DNA from: Bacillus sp. (in: firmicutes)
GTDB taxonomy: Bacteria; Bacillota; Bacilli; Bacillales; Cytobacillaceae
NCBI GenBank assembly: GCA_031179905.1
Contig: JAPSHL010000002.1
Span: 1 to 48,419 of the forward strand
Reading direction: 5' to 3'
DNA: 48,419 bases
Below, one piece after another: positions 9,358-19,690 of the stretch. Each line of letters begins with the position of its first letter. Position 1 is the stretch's first letter. Made by a program: the position numbers and the translations under genes. Below the pieces are notes generated by a model. It did not search any database and was not told the DNA's origin. It was given only the letters and a program-made list of their open reading frames with translations.

Positions 9358-11604
9358 TTATACTTGCGGCTCATCCGAATTTTTTCGTTTCTCTTTAACT
9401 GTAATCAGAACGCCTTTTTTCTTAAGCTCTTTCCTCTTCCACACAAACCATAACTGGGATGCGATAAAGATAGAAGAATATGCTCCGCCAACTAAACCAA
9501 TCAATAGAGCTAATGAGAAGTTTCTGATTGACTCGCTTCCAAAAATCAACAGAGCAATTACACAAATAACAACTGTGAGAACTGTATTGATGGAACGTGT
9601 AAATGTCTGGCGGATACTTGTATTGATAATATCTTTGATTTCCTTCGCTGTTGTGATTCTTTTCTTCTTCACCAGATTTTCACGGATACGGTCGAATGTA
9701 ACAATCGTATCATTGATTGAATAACCGACAATCGTTAGTACTGCCGCAATAAAGGTAATATCAACCTCAAGTCTTGTAAAGCTGAAAATAACAATGATAA
9801 AGAATGCATCATGGAGCAACGCAATAATAGCTGCTAATGCCATGTATATTTCAAAACGGATTGTCACATAAAGGATGATCCCCAATGAAGCTAAAATAAT
9901 GGCATAGAAAGCATTTTTGGCCAGCTCTTTTCCGACTGTAGGTGAAACAGTGCTGACATTCGGGTCTGAGCCGTATTTATCATGCAAAGCTGTTTTCAAT
10001 TCTGCTACTTTGCTTTGGCTCAAATCACCTTTTATGCGAATCGCTGCTCTTTCGTTGTTTTCTCCAGAAATAGTGATATCATCTGCTGTAATATCGAGAG
10101 CTTCAAGATCTGCTTCCACTGCTTTTGTTGTTAAAGCTTTATCTGAGCTGATTTCCACCCTTGAACCTGCGGCGAAATCAATTCCAAGGTTAAGTTTGAA
10201 CACAGCAATAACAATGATTCCTGCGACAACTAGTACGCTTGAAATGGTAAAGAACACATTTTTGTATTTTACAAAGTCAATACGGTCGTATTTCGTTGGC
10301 AATGTGAGTAACTCATAGTTTTCACCAATATCTTTAATATCCTTTTTATTAACACCAAACCATGACGGTCTCTTATTGAATGCTTTGCTGTTGACAACAA
10401 GTCCAAGTAAAAGCCTTGTTCCATATACCGCCGTGATAAAGCTCACGAGGATGCTGACAATCAGCAATGTCGCAAATCCTCTGACAGAGCTTGTCCCATA
10501 AGCAAACAAAATGACCGATGCAAGAATTGTTGTAAGGTTAGCATCAATAATCGTTGAAATCGAGTTCTTATTACCCGCTTGGAATGCCGATTTTAGCGTC
10601 TTCCCTACTTTAAGTTCATCCTTAATCCGTTCATATGTGATAATATTTGCGTCAACTGCCATGCCGACTCCGAGTATAAGTGCGGCTATTCCCGGCAGTG
10701 TCAACACGCCGTTCATTAAGTCAAGAACCAGCAGATTTAAGTATACATAGATAGACAGAGTGATTACTGCAATTAAGCCAGGCAAACGGTAATAGAGCAG
10801 CATAAATAAGAAAACAAGCCCTACACCAATTATACCCGCAAATACTGTTTCTTTAAGGGCCTGGTCTCCAAACTGAGCTCCAACACTTGTTGAATAAACC
10901 TCTGTCAGCTTTACAGGAAGAGCTCCAGCATCCAGAAGATCAGCCAATGTCTTTGCTTCTTCAAGCGTGAAGTTCCCTGTAATCGAAACTGTATCTGTGT
11001 TTAAAACACTGCTTACCATAGGATTAGACAGGAATTTAGGGTCGGCTTTTGTTGCCTCTTCCGCATATGAATCGCCTTCCTCATAATCAAGCCAGATGAC
11101 AAGCGGGTTCCCAAGAACTGCTGTCGTTACGTCCTTGAATTTCTCTGCACTCTTAAGCTTTAGCGAGACACTAGGCTTTCCGTATTCATCGAAAACCTGT
11201 TCGGCACCGCCCTCCACCAAGTCAGAACCATCCATCAACTCCTTATCGTTAACATCGCGGAACGACAAGTTCGCTTCAGTCGACAGCAACTCCCGCGCCT
11301 TGTTCTGGTCGGTTATACCAGCAAGCTGTACACGGACACGATCTTTTCCTTCAATTTGAATGCTTGGTTCACTTACACCAAGCACGTTAATTCGCTTATC
11401 TAAGGCCTTAGCTGTACTGTTAAGAATATCTTCACTTATCTTTTGATCGCCTATTGGTTCTACTTTATAAAGAACCTCGAAACCGCCCTGGAGATCAAGA
11501 CCAAGTTTAATATTCTTTAAAATATTATTTGTTGTTCCTCCCATCAATCCTGCAAAGACTACGACAATCAATAGGAAGGCAACTATTCTGCTCCGCTTTA
11601 CCAT
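9358..11604 (-). CDS. secDF: Fused protein-export subunit SecDF
   Basis: Proton-driven membrane partner of the SecYEG translocase that aids late stages of protein export. It is 748 residues from ATG 11604, which has AAGGAGG eleven bases upstream; the ATG 33 bases earlier has no ribosome binding site. SecD comes first (TM1 near 8-26, a large P1 domain with DLQGGFEVLY, then five helices ending near 415), followed by SecF (helix near 455, NLGIDFAAGSRVEI, five more helices). The RND-type motifs GVGMAVDANIITYERIKDEL and VGYSINDTIVTFDRIREN are present. The SecD-SecF fusion is normal in bacilli. It has a strong own promoter. Confidence 0.96.
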   Translation of the reverse strand: MVKRSRIVAFLLIVVVFAGLMGGTTNNILKNIKLGLDLQGGFEVLYKVEPIGDQKISEDILNSTAKALDKRINVLGVSEPSIQIEGKDRVRVQLAGITDQNKARELLSTEANLSFRDVNDKELMDGSDLVEGGAEQVFDEYGKPSVSLKLKSAEKFKDVTTAVLGNPLVIWLDYEEGDSYAEEATKADPKFLSNPMVSSVLNTDTVSITGNFTLEEAKTLADLLDAGALPVKLTEVYSTSVGAQFGDQALKETVFAGIIGVGLVFLFMLLYYRLPGLIAVITLSIYVYLNLLVLDLMNGVLTLPGIAALILGVGMAVDANIITYERIKDELKVGKTLKSAFQAGNKNSISTIIDANLTTILASVILFAYGTSSVRGFATLLIVSILVSFITAVYGTRLLLGLVVNSKAFNKRPSWFGVNKKDIKDIGENYELLTLPTKYDRIDFVKYKNVFFTISSVLVVAGIIVIAVFKLNLGIDFAAGSRVEISSDKALTTKAVEADLEALDITADDITISGENNERAAIRIKGDLSQSKVAELKTALHDKYGSDPNVSTVSPTVGKELAKNAFYAIILASLGIILYVTIRFEIYMALAAIIALLHDAFFIIVIFSFTRLEVDITFIAAVLTIVGYSINDTIVTFDRIRENLVKKKRITTAKEIKDIINTSIRQTFTRSINTVLTVVICVIALLIFGSESIRNFSLALLIGLVGGAYSSIFIASQLWFVWKRKELKKKGVLITVKEKRKNSDEPQV

Positions 11605-11671
11605 TATGTATTTTTCCTCCTTGGTTATAAAAGGCATACATTAGCTCATATATACACCCTCGACAAGCTTA

Positions 11672-11702
11672 AGCCATCCTGACAGCATAGGCAGGACGGC
11701 AA
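11672..11702 (-). other. Hairpin in the secDF leader
   Basis: In the roughly 180-base untranslated leader of secDF the minus strand can fold GCCGTCCTG / CAGGATGGC around a ten-base loop. The hairpin is not followed by a T run, so it is not an ordinary terminator. See finding. Confidence 0.4.
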
Positions 11703-11789
11703 GCACTATTCATTACAGAACTTGTTCATGAATTCTTAGTTTAAAGTAATAGAGTAGAGCTATTAAAACATTTTCTTTCTATAAAAAAC

Positions 11790-11818
11790 ATTATGAAACA
11801 GTTTATGATTGCTGTCAA
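11790..11818 (-). promoter_or_regulatory. Sigma-A promoter of secDF
   Basis: Perfect -35 TTGACA at 11818-11813, a 17-base spacer, and -10 CATAAT at 11795-11790 on the minus strand, about 180 bases before the secDF start. Confidence 0.75.
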
Positions 11819-11875
11819 TTTGTACTATAAATTATCGATTTTCTTCACAATAAATTCACAATTACAAAATAGTAT

Positions 11876-12175
11876 CTATCTTAACAGCTCCTTTTTCTCC
11901 TCCTCTGTTATTACCGAGAAATAGTCGTCTGCCTTGTAGGCTTCCACTGTGGCAAAATTCATGAAGTCTAATACTTTTACATTCATTATATCTTGAACAA
12001 TTTCTGAAATCCTGTAGTCAGTTGACGGTTTCTTCCACCTCTTCTTAGTTAAGAAGAACCAGAATTCGTCCTCATCTATCGTGTCATAGCCTAGAAGATG
12101 GAATTCCTCCAGCTTACTCTTCAGCGCTGGCTTCACTTGATGGCGAAAATGATCATACAAATGCTCAGATGGCAT
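11876..12175 (-). CDS. comN: Post-transcriptional regulator ComN
   Basis: A 99-residue cytoplasmic protein of the ComN/YrzD family, which in B. subtilis promotes accumulation of the late competence comE mRNA. It is rich in aromatic and charged residues (DEFWFFLTKKRWKKP near 35-50) and has no membrane segment. The ATG at 12175 has AAAGGAG about 11 bases upstream. Position between secDF and the divergent spoVB matches yrzD exactly. The ortholog call rests on length, sequence character and synteny. Confidence 0.8.
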   Translation of the reverse strand: MPSEHLYDHFRHQVKPALKSKLEEFHLLGYDTIDEDEFWFFLTKKRWKKPSTDYRISEIVQDIMNVKVLDFMNFATVEAYKADDYFSVITEEEKKELLR

Positions 12176-12378
12176 CTTTTATAACAGCTCCTTTAACATG
12201 ATGGTCCTTTTGTTCTCTTATCATAATCTCTTGTTAACCAATGATGAAACATATGTTTCTAATACATCAAAGCCTGCTCTTTCTAAATTCATTTATATAC
12301 TTGTCATGCTTTGTCCACATGGATGCATATAGTTAATTGTATAGCAATATTCGTTATTTGAGAAGGCAGGGAAATAGA

Positions 12379-13929
12379 ATGTCTAAGTTTTTAAAAGGCA
12401 CCATTATACTGCTTGCAGCAGGACTCATCACAAGAGTATTAGGTTTCATCAATCGTATTGTTATTGCCCGGTTTATTGGGGAAGACGGAGTCGGGCTGTA
12501 CATGATGGTATATCCCACACTTATCTTAGTCGTTACCATCACTCAACTTGGATTACCTGTCGCCATTTCTAAAAACGTGGCAGAAGCATATGCAGCCGGG
12601 AATCAGCGCAAAGTCAAATCTATTCTTGTTGTATCTTTATCGACAACACTTGGTCTTGCATTGGTTTTTACACCGCTATTATATTTGCTCGCTCCATTTT
12701 TGGCTGAAACATTATTTAACGACAGAAGAACATTAGTGCCTATGATGGCAATCGCACCGATTATACCTGTCATCGCTGTCTCTTCTGTACTAAGAGGTTA
12801 TTTCCAAGGAAAGCAGACAATGAAGCCTGCAGCTGTTTCACAAGTAATTGAACAAGTTATCCGCATCACTTTAATTGCCGTTCTCACTAAAGCATTTTTG
12901 CCGATGGGAATTGAATATGCTGCTGCTGGAGCGATGCTCGCTGGGGTTATTGGAGAATTGGCTTCCCTCTTATACCTGCTGGCCTCTTTCAAATGGAAAA
13001 AAAGTTTTTCCCTCCGAAACAAGTTCTTGCAGTATATAGTTAAAGGAAAAACCACTTTCGAAGAACTAATGCAAATCGCCCTTCCGACAACAGGAAGCAG
13101 AATGATAGGAAGCGTAGCATGGTTTTTAGAGCCTATCGTTGTGGCGCAAAGCTTGGCTTTAGCTGGACTTACTGCAGTCAATGCCACGAAGCAATACGGT
13201 GTGTTAACAGGATTTGCTTTGCCCCTTTTAATGCTCCCTTCGTTTTTCACACAATCATTGTCCACATCCCTTGTTCCTGCCATAAGTGAAGCAAATGCTA
13301 GCAATCAAAAACAAAAGATTGATTATTTGTTGCAGCAAGCTTTAAGGTTCACTTTCATGACAGGCGGACTAGCTGTGATTGTGCTGTATGCATTGGCAGA
13401 GCCGTTAATGACTGTCATGTACGGCAGCACGAAAGGAACAACATTTATTTTGCTGATGGCTCCTTTTTTTATCTTGAACTACTATCAAGGCCCTCTGCAA
13501 GCGGCCCTGCAGGCACTTAACTTGGCGAGAGCAGCCATGATTAACAGTTTTATCGGAGCAGCTGTGAAAACTGCCGTTATCCTGGTTCTTGCCAGCAGGC
13601 CGGAGTTTGGTATTTATGGGGTGGCAATCGCTTTAATTGTTGGCTTTGTGCTAGTGACAATGCTTCATTTCGCTACCATTACTAAATCGATTGGATTTTC
13701 TATTTATGTGAAAGATTACGCCAAAATGCTTGCTGTCATCTTTCTTGCCGGGTACGCAGGAACATTTCTAGTTAAATTGAATTGGACAGACAGTCTTGTT
13801 TTAATGGTGGCTGCTGATACCATAATTATCAGCTTACTGTACCTAATTTTACTTTTTGCATTTAAGCTCATCAAAAAAGAAGATATTAGACGCATTCCTT
13901 GGATTGGACCTATATTGACAGCAAAATGA
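12379..13929 (+). CDS. spoVB: Stage V sporulation protein B, MOP-family flippase
   Basis: Polytopic membrane protein of the polysaccharide transport/MATE-like superfamily, needed for spore cortex peptidoglycan synthesis and thought to move lipid-linked precursors. It is 516 residues from ATG 12379, which has CAGGGA upstream; a start 42 bases earlier would add a charged tail without a ribosome binding site. About 14 hydrophobic helices run from FLKGTIILLAAGLITRVLG at the N-terminus, with the typical RFIGEDGVGLYMMV loop after helix 1. It is divergent from comN and convergent with yrbG. Confidence 0.92.
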   Translation: MSKFLKGTIILLAAGLITRVLGFINRIVIARFIGEDGVGLYMMVYPTLILVVTITQLGLPVAISKNVAEAYAAGNQRKVKSILVVSLSTTLGLALVFTPLLYLLAPFLAETLFNDRRTLVPMMAIAPIIPVIAVSSVLRGYFQGKQTMKPAAVSQVIEQVIRITLIAVLTKAFLPMGIEYAAAGAMLAGVIGELASLLYLLASFKWKKSFSLRNKFLQYIVKGKTTFEELMQIALPTTGSRMIGSVAWFLEPIVVAQSLALAGLTAVNATKQYGVLTGFALPLLMLPSFFTQSLSTSLVPAISEANASNQKQKIDYLLQQALRFTFMTGGLAVIVLYALAEPLMTVMYGSTKGTTFILLMAPFFILNYYQGPLQAALQALNLARAAMINSFIGAAVKTAVILVLASRPEFGIYGVAIALIVGFVLVTMLHFATITKSIGFSIYVKDYAKMLAVIFLAGYAGTFLVKLNWTDSLVLMVAADTIIISLLYLILLFAFKLIKKEDIRRIPWIGPILTAK

Positions 13930-13958
13930 GGTTAGAGCATTGTCTCTACCTCATTTTT
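13926..13958. terminator. Bidirectional terminator between spoVB and yrbG
   Basis: Stem TGAGGTTAGAG / CTCTACCTCA overlapping the spoVB stop codon and followed by five T on the plus strand. It also covers the very end of the convergent yrbG. Confidence 0.7.
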
Positions 13959-14595
13959 CCTCAAAATAATCTATATAGAATTTACCATCCTGGAAACTGC
14001 AGAAGGAAATCTTCTCTATTTTTATATGCCCCTGTTTTCTTAGCTCCTGTGTTAACCATGAATGATTTTTTCCGATTTCCTTAAGACTTGCATCTTGAAT
14101 GACCCCATCGATAATTAAAGGTATTGTAATGCCGGACTTATTCGGCTCCTTTTCGAAAACAGACAGCTTTCCAGACGTTTCTAATATCGCAAATTCAACA
14201 TCAGCAATATTGCGGACATCCTTTTCGCGAAGCTGCAAAAGTAAATCATCCATATTATAACGCTGGCTTTTCATTGCTTTTTCATCAATTTTGCCTTTAT
14301 TAATGATGATAGTAGGCTTTCCGTCAATTAAATCACGGATTTTTTTACTTTTAAGAGAAAGGACTGCCAGACCAATCTGAATCAACAGCAGGATAAATAT
14401 CGGTAATATAGTAGGAATTAAATCTGTTTTAATATCTTCAATAGCAGCAACTGCAATTTCTGCAATCATAATATATACAACTAAATCAAGTATACTTAAT
14501 TCGCCAATTTCCCGTTTGCCCATCAAACGAAAAACGAGGACGATAATAGCATAAAGCAAAAGTGTCCTCAGCAAAATGATAATATATTCTTCCAT
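13951..14595 (-). CDS. yrbG: DUF421 (YetF-type) membrane protein, YrbG-like
   Basis: A 214-residue protein with three N-terminal membrane helices (about 5-22, 37-55, 59-80) and a cytoplasmic C-terminal domain. The signature FRLMGKREIGELSILDLVVY marks the YetF/DUF421 family, whose biochemical function is unknown. In bacilli it occurs as several paralogs, one with spore germination links. The ATG at 14595 has GGGAGGG seven bases upstream; a start five codons earlier includes that site. It lies between spoVB and yrzE, as yrbG does in B. subtilis. Confidence 0.82.
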   Translation of the reverse strand: MEEYIIILLRTLLLYAIIVLVFRLMGKREIGELSILDLVVYIMIAEIAVAAIEDIKTDLIPTILPIFILLLIQIGLAVLSLKSKKIRDLIDGKPTIIINKGKIDEKAMKSQRYNMDDLLLQLREKDVRNIADVEFAILETSGKLSVFEKEPNKSGITIPLIIDGVIQDASLKEIGKNHSWLTQELRKQGHIKIEKISFCSFQDGKFYIDYFEEK

Positions 14596-14785
14596 AATAG
14601 TCCCTCCCAAAAAAAGATATCTTTATCAATTAAACAACCATTTTAGTTTCTTCTCCTAGATCATTTTTTATGCGAAGTAAATAAATTCCTGATTCTAATT
14701 AGGAAAGTTGGCGAATATGCTTGTACTAGTATGAAACACAAGATTGTACCTAAAAAAAGAAAACGGTTGAAAGGAGAGGTTTAAG

Positions 14786-15163
14786 ATCGAAGAGAGCAAA
14801 AATGTCGGCAGTGCCGTATTATACGGCCTGATAGCGATCTTTACCCTGTTTATTACAAGCAGTATTGTCTTTTCTGTGCTGCTGAGATTCACCTCCATCC
14901 AGGAAGCATCCCTGCAATACATAATCACCGCTGTTTCCTTCATTACCTTGTTTGCAGGAGGATTTATCTCTGGTGGGAAAGGGAAGCAAAAGGGTTGGTT
15001 TCTAGGAGGTTTGACAGGCCTAATTTATTTCCTGATTGTGTTTATGTTCAGCTTTTTAGGCATGGATCAGCTCTTTACTTTCGAGCAGTTCATTTACCAT
15101 GTATGCTATACGCTGATTGCGATGATGGGCGGCATATTAGGGGTAAATCTTTCGAAATCTTGA
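14786..15163 (+). CDS. yrzE: TIGR04086-type membrane protein, YrzE-like, apparent ATC start
   Basis: Small integral membrane protein with four predicted helices (about 10-32, 41-60, 67-86, 97-118 of a 125-residue product). The frame opens after a TGA at 14768, and its codons up to 14876 contain no ATG, GTG or TTG. A strong ribosome binding site, AAGGAGAGG (14771-14779), lies six bases before an ATC at 14786, followed by Glu-Glu-Ser-Lys-Asn-Val-Gly-Ser-Ala. A start at GTG 14876 would remove the first helix. So either ATC serves as start, or an ATG has been lost by mutation or base-calling error. It lies between yrbG and yajC as in B. subtilis. The function is unknown. Confidence 0.7.
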   Translation: MEESKNVGSAVLYGLIAIFTLFITSSIVFSVLLRFTSIQEASLQYIITAVSFITLFAGGFISGGKGKQKGWFLGGLTGLIYFLIVFMFSFLGMDQLFTFEQFIYHVCYTLIAMMGGILGVNLSKS

Positions 15164-15174
15164 TGCGTATTTTC

Positions 15175-15212
15175 AAAAAAAAGCTGGAAGCAATTTTGCT
15201 CCCAGCTTTTTT
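15175..15212. terminator. Bidirectional terminator between yrzE and yajC
   Basis: Stem AAAAAAGCTGGGAGC / GCTTCCAGCTTTTTT-type hairpin with A and T runs on either side, between two convergent genes. Confidence 0.85.
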
Positions 15213-15215
15213 GTA

Positions 15216-15500
15216 TTATGCTTTATCCAGAACAGTGCTGGAAGATTCTAAGACTTCACGAACAGCATTGCGGTCAAAAGTCAGACGGCTTCCGTCGGGC
15301 GACTTAACTACAACAGTGCCTTCATCGATTGCATCGACTGTGCCGCGAAGCCCGCCAATCGTGACAATCTTGTCCCCTTTTTTCAGATCACTCTGCATTT
15401 GCCTTACCGCTTTTTGACGCTTTTGCTGCGGACGGATAAGCAAAAAATAAAACAGAACAAACATTAAGATAAATGGTAATAGCCCCATAATTTGTGTCAT
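15216..15500 (-). CDS. yajC: Preprotein translocase accessory subunit YajC
   Basis: Small single-pass membrane protein that associates with SecDF. It is 94 residues: one hydrophobic helix at about 5-23 followed by the signature RPQQKRQKAVRQMQ and a cytoplasmic domain with DKIVTIGGLRGTV. The ATG at 15500 has AAAGGAGGGG upstream. It is the last gene of the ruvA-ruvB-queA-tgt-yajC cluster and ends at a bidirectional terminator. Confidence 0.95.
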   Translation of the reverse strand: MTQIMGLLPFILMFVLFYFLLIRPQQKRQKAVRQMQSDLKKGDKIVTIGGLRGTVDAIDEGTVVVKSPDGSRLTFDRNAVREVLESSSTVLDKA

Positions 15501-15530
15501 TTATTTCCCCTCCTTTCAAGAATCCTCTAT

Positions 15531-16688
<1,158 letters not shown>

Positions 16689-16725
16689 TTAAAAATCCAA
16701 CAGCTTGTATCCGCAGCTGCTACTC

Positions 16726-17754
16726 TTACCGGATGAACATAGCATCCCCGAAGCTGAAGAAACGGTACTGTTCTTTAACAGCGGTTTCGTATGCATGGAG
16801 AATATTTTCCCTGCTGGAAAGTGCACTTACTAGCATAATAAGCGTAGATTTTGGCAAATGGAAATTAGTGATCATCCCATCAATCCCTTTAAATTCATAA
16901 CCGGGGTAAATAAAGATACTAGTCCAGCCGTTGCTCTCCACAAACTTGCCGTCATTTGCCGTTGCAATCGTCTCTAATGTACGAGTGGATGTAGTGCCAA
17001 CAGACAGAATGCGGCCGCCTTCCTCTCTCACCTTATTCAATAACTTGGCAGTGCCTGCAGTCAGCTGATAAAATTCAGCATGCATTTCATGTTTGTTCAC
17101 ATCCTCCACATTTACTGGACGGAATGTGCCAAGACCAACATGCAAAGTGATAAAAGCAATATGAACACCTTTTTTCTTAAGCTCTTCAAGTAGTTCCTCT
17201 GTGAAATGAAGGCCGGCAGTCGGTGCTGCAGCAGAGCCTCTTTCCTTTGCATAAACAGTCTGATATCTGTCTTGATCATCCAAAGTTTCCTTTATGTATG
17301 GTGGCAGCGGCATTTCACCAAGCTCATCAAGAATCTCGTAAAAAATGCCATCATAGACAAACTCAAGTATTCTTCCCCCATGCTCCAGCTCTTCTTTACA
17401 AACCGCCTTCAGCTTGCCTTCCCCAAAGATGATGACAGTCCCTTTCTTAACACGCTTTGCAGGTTTCACTAAAGTTTCCCATTCTTCTCCCTCTTGCTGT
17501 TTAAGAAGAAGCACCTCAATATGAGCACCTGTATCTTCCTTTTCTCCATGAAGTCTTGCAGGCAAGACCCTCGTATCATTTAAAACTAAGCAATCTCCTG
17601 GATTTATGTACTCGATAATATCTTTAAATGTACGGTGTTCTAGGTCTCCTGTTTCCTTATCTACCACCATTAATCTGCTGCTTGTTCTGTCCTTTAAAGG
17701 AACTTGAGCTATAAGCTCTTCTGGCAGATGAAAATCAAATAAATCTACTTTCAC
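16726..17754 (-). CDS. queA: S-adenosylmethionine:tRNA ribosyltransferase-isomerase
   Basis: Transfers and isomerises the ribosyl group of SAM onto preQ1-modified tRNA to give epoxyqueuosine, acting right after Tgt. It is 342 residues. It begins [17 protein letters not shown] and carries conserved blocks [36 protein letters not shown] and [18 protein letters not shown]. The start is GTG at 17754, with AAAGGTGA seven bases upstream. It is co-directional with ruvB (upstream) and tgt (downstream). Confidence 0.97.
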   Translation of the reverse strand: MKVDLFDFHLPEELIAQVPLKDRTSSRLMVVDKETGDLEHRTFKDIIEYINPGDCLVLNDTRVLPARLHGEKEDTGAHIEVLLLKQQEGEEWETLVKPAKRVKKGTVIIFGEGKLKAVCKEELEHGGRILEFVYDGIFYEILDELGEMPLPPYIKETLDDQDRYQTVYAKERGSAAAPTAGLHFTEELLEELKKKGVHIAFITLHVGLGTFRPVNVEDVNKHEMHAEFYQLTAGTAKLLNKVREEGGRILSVGTTSTRTLETIATANDGKFVESNGWTSIFIYPGYEFKGIDGMITNFHLPKSTLIMLVSALSSRENILHAYETAVKEQYRFFSFGDAMFIR

Positions 17755-17798
17755 TTCAATTCACCTTTTCTCTTTTAAAAACTATTGTATTTGAATAG

Positions 17799-17829
17799 AA
17801 TTTATGGCTTTTAGCAAAAGCCATAAATT
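17799..17829 (-). terminator. Perfect 14-bp hairpin after ruvB
   Basis: AATTTATGGCTTTT and its exact complement are separated by three bases and begin one base past the ruvB stop codon. There is no strong T run after the stem on the minus strand, so it may be a weak terminator, a transcript-end stabiliser or a processing site rather than a classic terminator. Confidence 0.45.
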
Positions 17830-17830
17830 G

Positions 17831-18832
17831 CTATACTTCTTTATTAATATTCAGATGCTCGTAGCCTAACTCAGTGACGACTCTTCCTCTAGGTGTCCGC
17901 TGCAGAAAACCAATCTGCAACAAATACGGTTCATACACATCTTCAATCGTATGAGCCTCTTCCCCAATCGTCGCTGCAATTGTCTCCAAACCGACTGGTC
18001 CGCCTCTAAATTTATGAATCATACCTATTAATAATTTATGGTCAATATGGTCTAACCCTAAACGGTCAACTTGCAAAAGTTCCAAAGAATCATGGGCAAG
18101 TTTCTCGGTGATGTTTCCATCCCCTTTAACTTGTGCAAAGTCTCGTACCCTTCTCAGCAAACGGTTTGCTATTCTTGGTGTGCCTCTCGACCTTCTCGCG
18201 ATTTCCCAAGCTGCCCCGTCTTCTATGTCTACTTGCAGCACTTGGGCAGTACGAACGACAATATCCTTTAGCTGTCCTTCCTGGTAATACTCCAGCCTGC
18301 TCAAGACGCCGAACCGGTCTCTCAGCGGCGCAGATACAGAACCAGCTCTTGTTGTAGCTCCAACTAGCGTAAACGGCGGCAAATCAAGGCGGACAGATCT
18401 TGCGCTTGGTCCTTTTCCAATCACGATATCGAGGCAATAATCTTCCATTGCTGGATACAGGACTTCCTCTATTGAACGGGGGAGCCGGTGTATTTCATCA
18501 ATAAAAAGGACATCTCCAGGCTCAAGGGCAGTAAGGATGGCGGCCAAGTCACCGGGTCTTTCAATCGCCGGCCCGGCAGTCGTCCTGATATTAACGCCCA
18601 TCTCATTGGCAATGATCGTTGCCAAAGTTGTTTTACCTAATCCTGGCGGTCCATACAAAAGGACATGGTCTAGAGCTTCTTCCCTAATTTTAGCCGCTTC
18701 AATGAATACTTCCAAATTATCTTTGACTTTATCCTGACCAATATACTCTTTTAATCGAACGGGACGCAAACTTTGCTCGAATGAAACTTCCAATGAGTCA
18801 GCCTCTCCAGATACGATGCGGTCATCCAACAT
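17831..18832 (-). CDS. ruvB: Holliday junction ATPase RuvB
   Basis: Hexameric AAA+ motor that, with RuvA, drives branch migration of Holliday junctions. It is 333 residues from ATG 18832, which has GAGGAG upstream; an ATG seven codons earlier contains that site. Walker [10 protein letters not shown] is at 61-69, Walker B and sensor region IDEIHRL at 111-117, followed by [17 protein letters not shown] and a C-terminal winged helix. It starts 33 bases after the ruvA stop, in one transcript with ruvA. Confidence 0.97.
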   Translation of the reverse strand: MLDDRIVSGEADSLEVSFEQSLRPVRLKEYIGQDKVKDNLEVFIEAAKIREEALDHVLLYGPPGLGKTTLATIIANEMGVNIRTTAGPAIERPGDLAAILTALEPGDVLFIDEIHRLPRSIEEVLYPAMEDYCLDIVIGKGPSARSVRLDLPPFTLVGATTRAGSVSAPLRDRFGVLSRLEYYQEGQLKDIVVRTAQVLQVDIEDGAAWEIARRSRGTPRIANRLLRRVRDFAQVKGDGNITEKLAHDSLELLQVDRLGLDHIDHKLLIGMIHKFRGGPVGLETIAATIGEEAHTIEDVYEPYLLQIGFLQRTPRGRVVTELGYEHLNINKEV

Positions 18833-18865
18833 TATTCCACTCCTCTCCTTCAAAGATTCCGTCTA

Positions 18866-19474
18866 TTACTTAAGCAGCAGCTTTAACGCCAACTTAATAT
18901 ATTCGTCTGTCGTAAGCTGTTCTTTTTTCAATTGAGGAATAACCCTTTTAATCTCTCTCTCCGAGTATCCAAGTGCAGCCAATGCAAGAAGGGCTTCATC
19001 AAGGAATGAAGCGCCAGCTTTTTTCTGTTCCACTTCTTCCACGTTGAACAAGTCTGGATAGAAGTCCGGCATGATATCTGATAGTTTCCCTTTTAAGTCA
19101 AGAATCATTTGCCTTGCTGTCTTTTTACCCACACCAGGGAACTTTACAAGAAATGCTTCATCCTCATTTTCAATTGCAGAGATTACTTGATCTGGCTGTC
19201 CCGAAGCCAAAATAGCAAGAGCTCCCTTCGGTCCGATACCTGATACATTTAACAGTTTTGTAAACAATGTCTTTTCATCCTTTGACCGGAAACCGTATAA
19301 GCTTATCATATCTTCTCGTACATAATGATACGTATATACAGTGATTTTCTGGTTTGACATAGAAGAAAAAGAGAATGGGTTTGGTGTCTTAATCTGATAA
19401 CCGATTTCATTATTTTCAACCACTATGTATTCAGGTCCAATATATTCTATTTTCCCTTTAATATATTCGTACAA
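18866..19474 (-). CDS. ruvA: Holliday junction branch migration protein RuvA
   Basis: Tetramer that binds four-way DNA junctions and recruits RuvB. It is 202 residues: an N-terminal OB fold (1-63, [19 protein letters not shown]), two helix-hairpin-helix motifs ([13 protein letters not shown] and [20 protein letters not shown]) and a C-terminal domain III (about 155-202) after an acidic linker. The start is TTG at 19474, preceded by GGGAG and AAAGG. It heads the ruvA-ruvB unit. Confidence 0.95.
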   Translation of the reverse strand: MYEYIKGKIEYIGPEYIVVENNEIGYQIKTPNPFSFSSMSNQKITVYTYHYVREDMISLYGFRSKDEKTLFTKLLNVSGIGPKGALAILASGQPDQVISAIENEDEAFLVKFPGVGKKTARQMILDLKGKLSDIMPDFYPDLFNVEEVEQKKAGASFLDEALLALAALGYSEREIKRVIPQLKKEQLTTDEYIKLALKLLLK

Positions 19475-19587
19475 ATCCTTTTCGCTCCCTTATAAAATAC
19501 CTAAAGACTATTTTAGCATACAATAAAGACAAACTGCCATATAAGATATTTTCGTAAAATTCCAAAAAGGAACTTTAATAAAACAAC

Positions 19588-19620
19588 AAAAAAACCATTT
19601 ATATCCAAATGGTTTTTTTT
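19588..19620. terminator. Terminator between bofC and ruvA
   Basis: Stem AAAAACCATTT / AAATGGTTTTT with a six-base loop and A/T runs on both flanks, downstream of bofC. Confidence 0.8.
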
Positions 19621-19690
19621 GTAGCTTTTAGGCAATCGAAAGATTCCCCATTCTTTCGATTAACCTATATGTGCGTGCTTGACATAGATT

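Noticed and set aside
12798-13304. 168-codon minus-strand frame inside spoVB
   Set aside because: It is antisense to the membrane helices of SpoVB, which have clear family character and a proper start.
14995-15417. 140-codon plus-strand frame across the yrzE end into yajC
   Set aside because: It runs out of frame through yrzE, through the bidirectional terminator and antisense to yajC.
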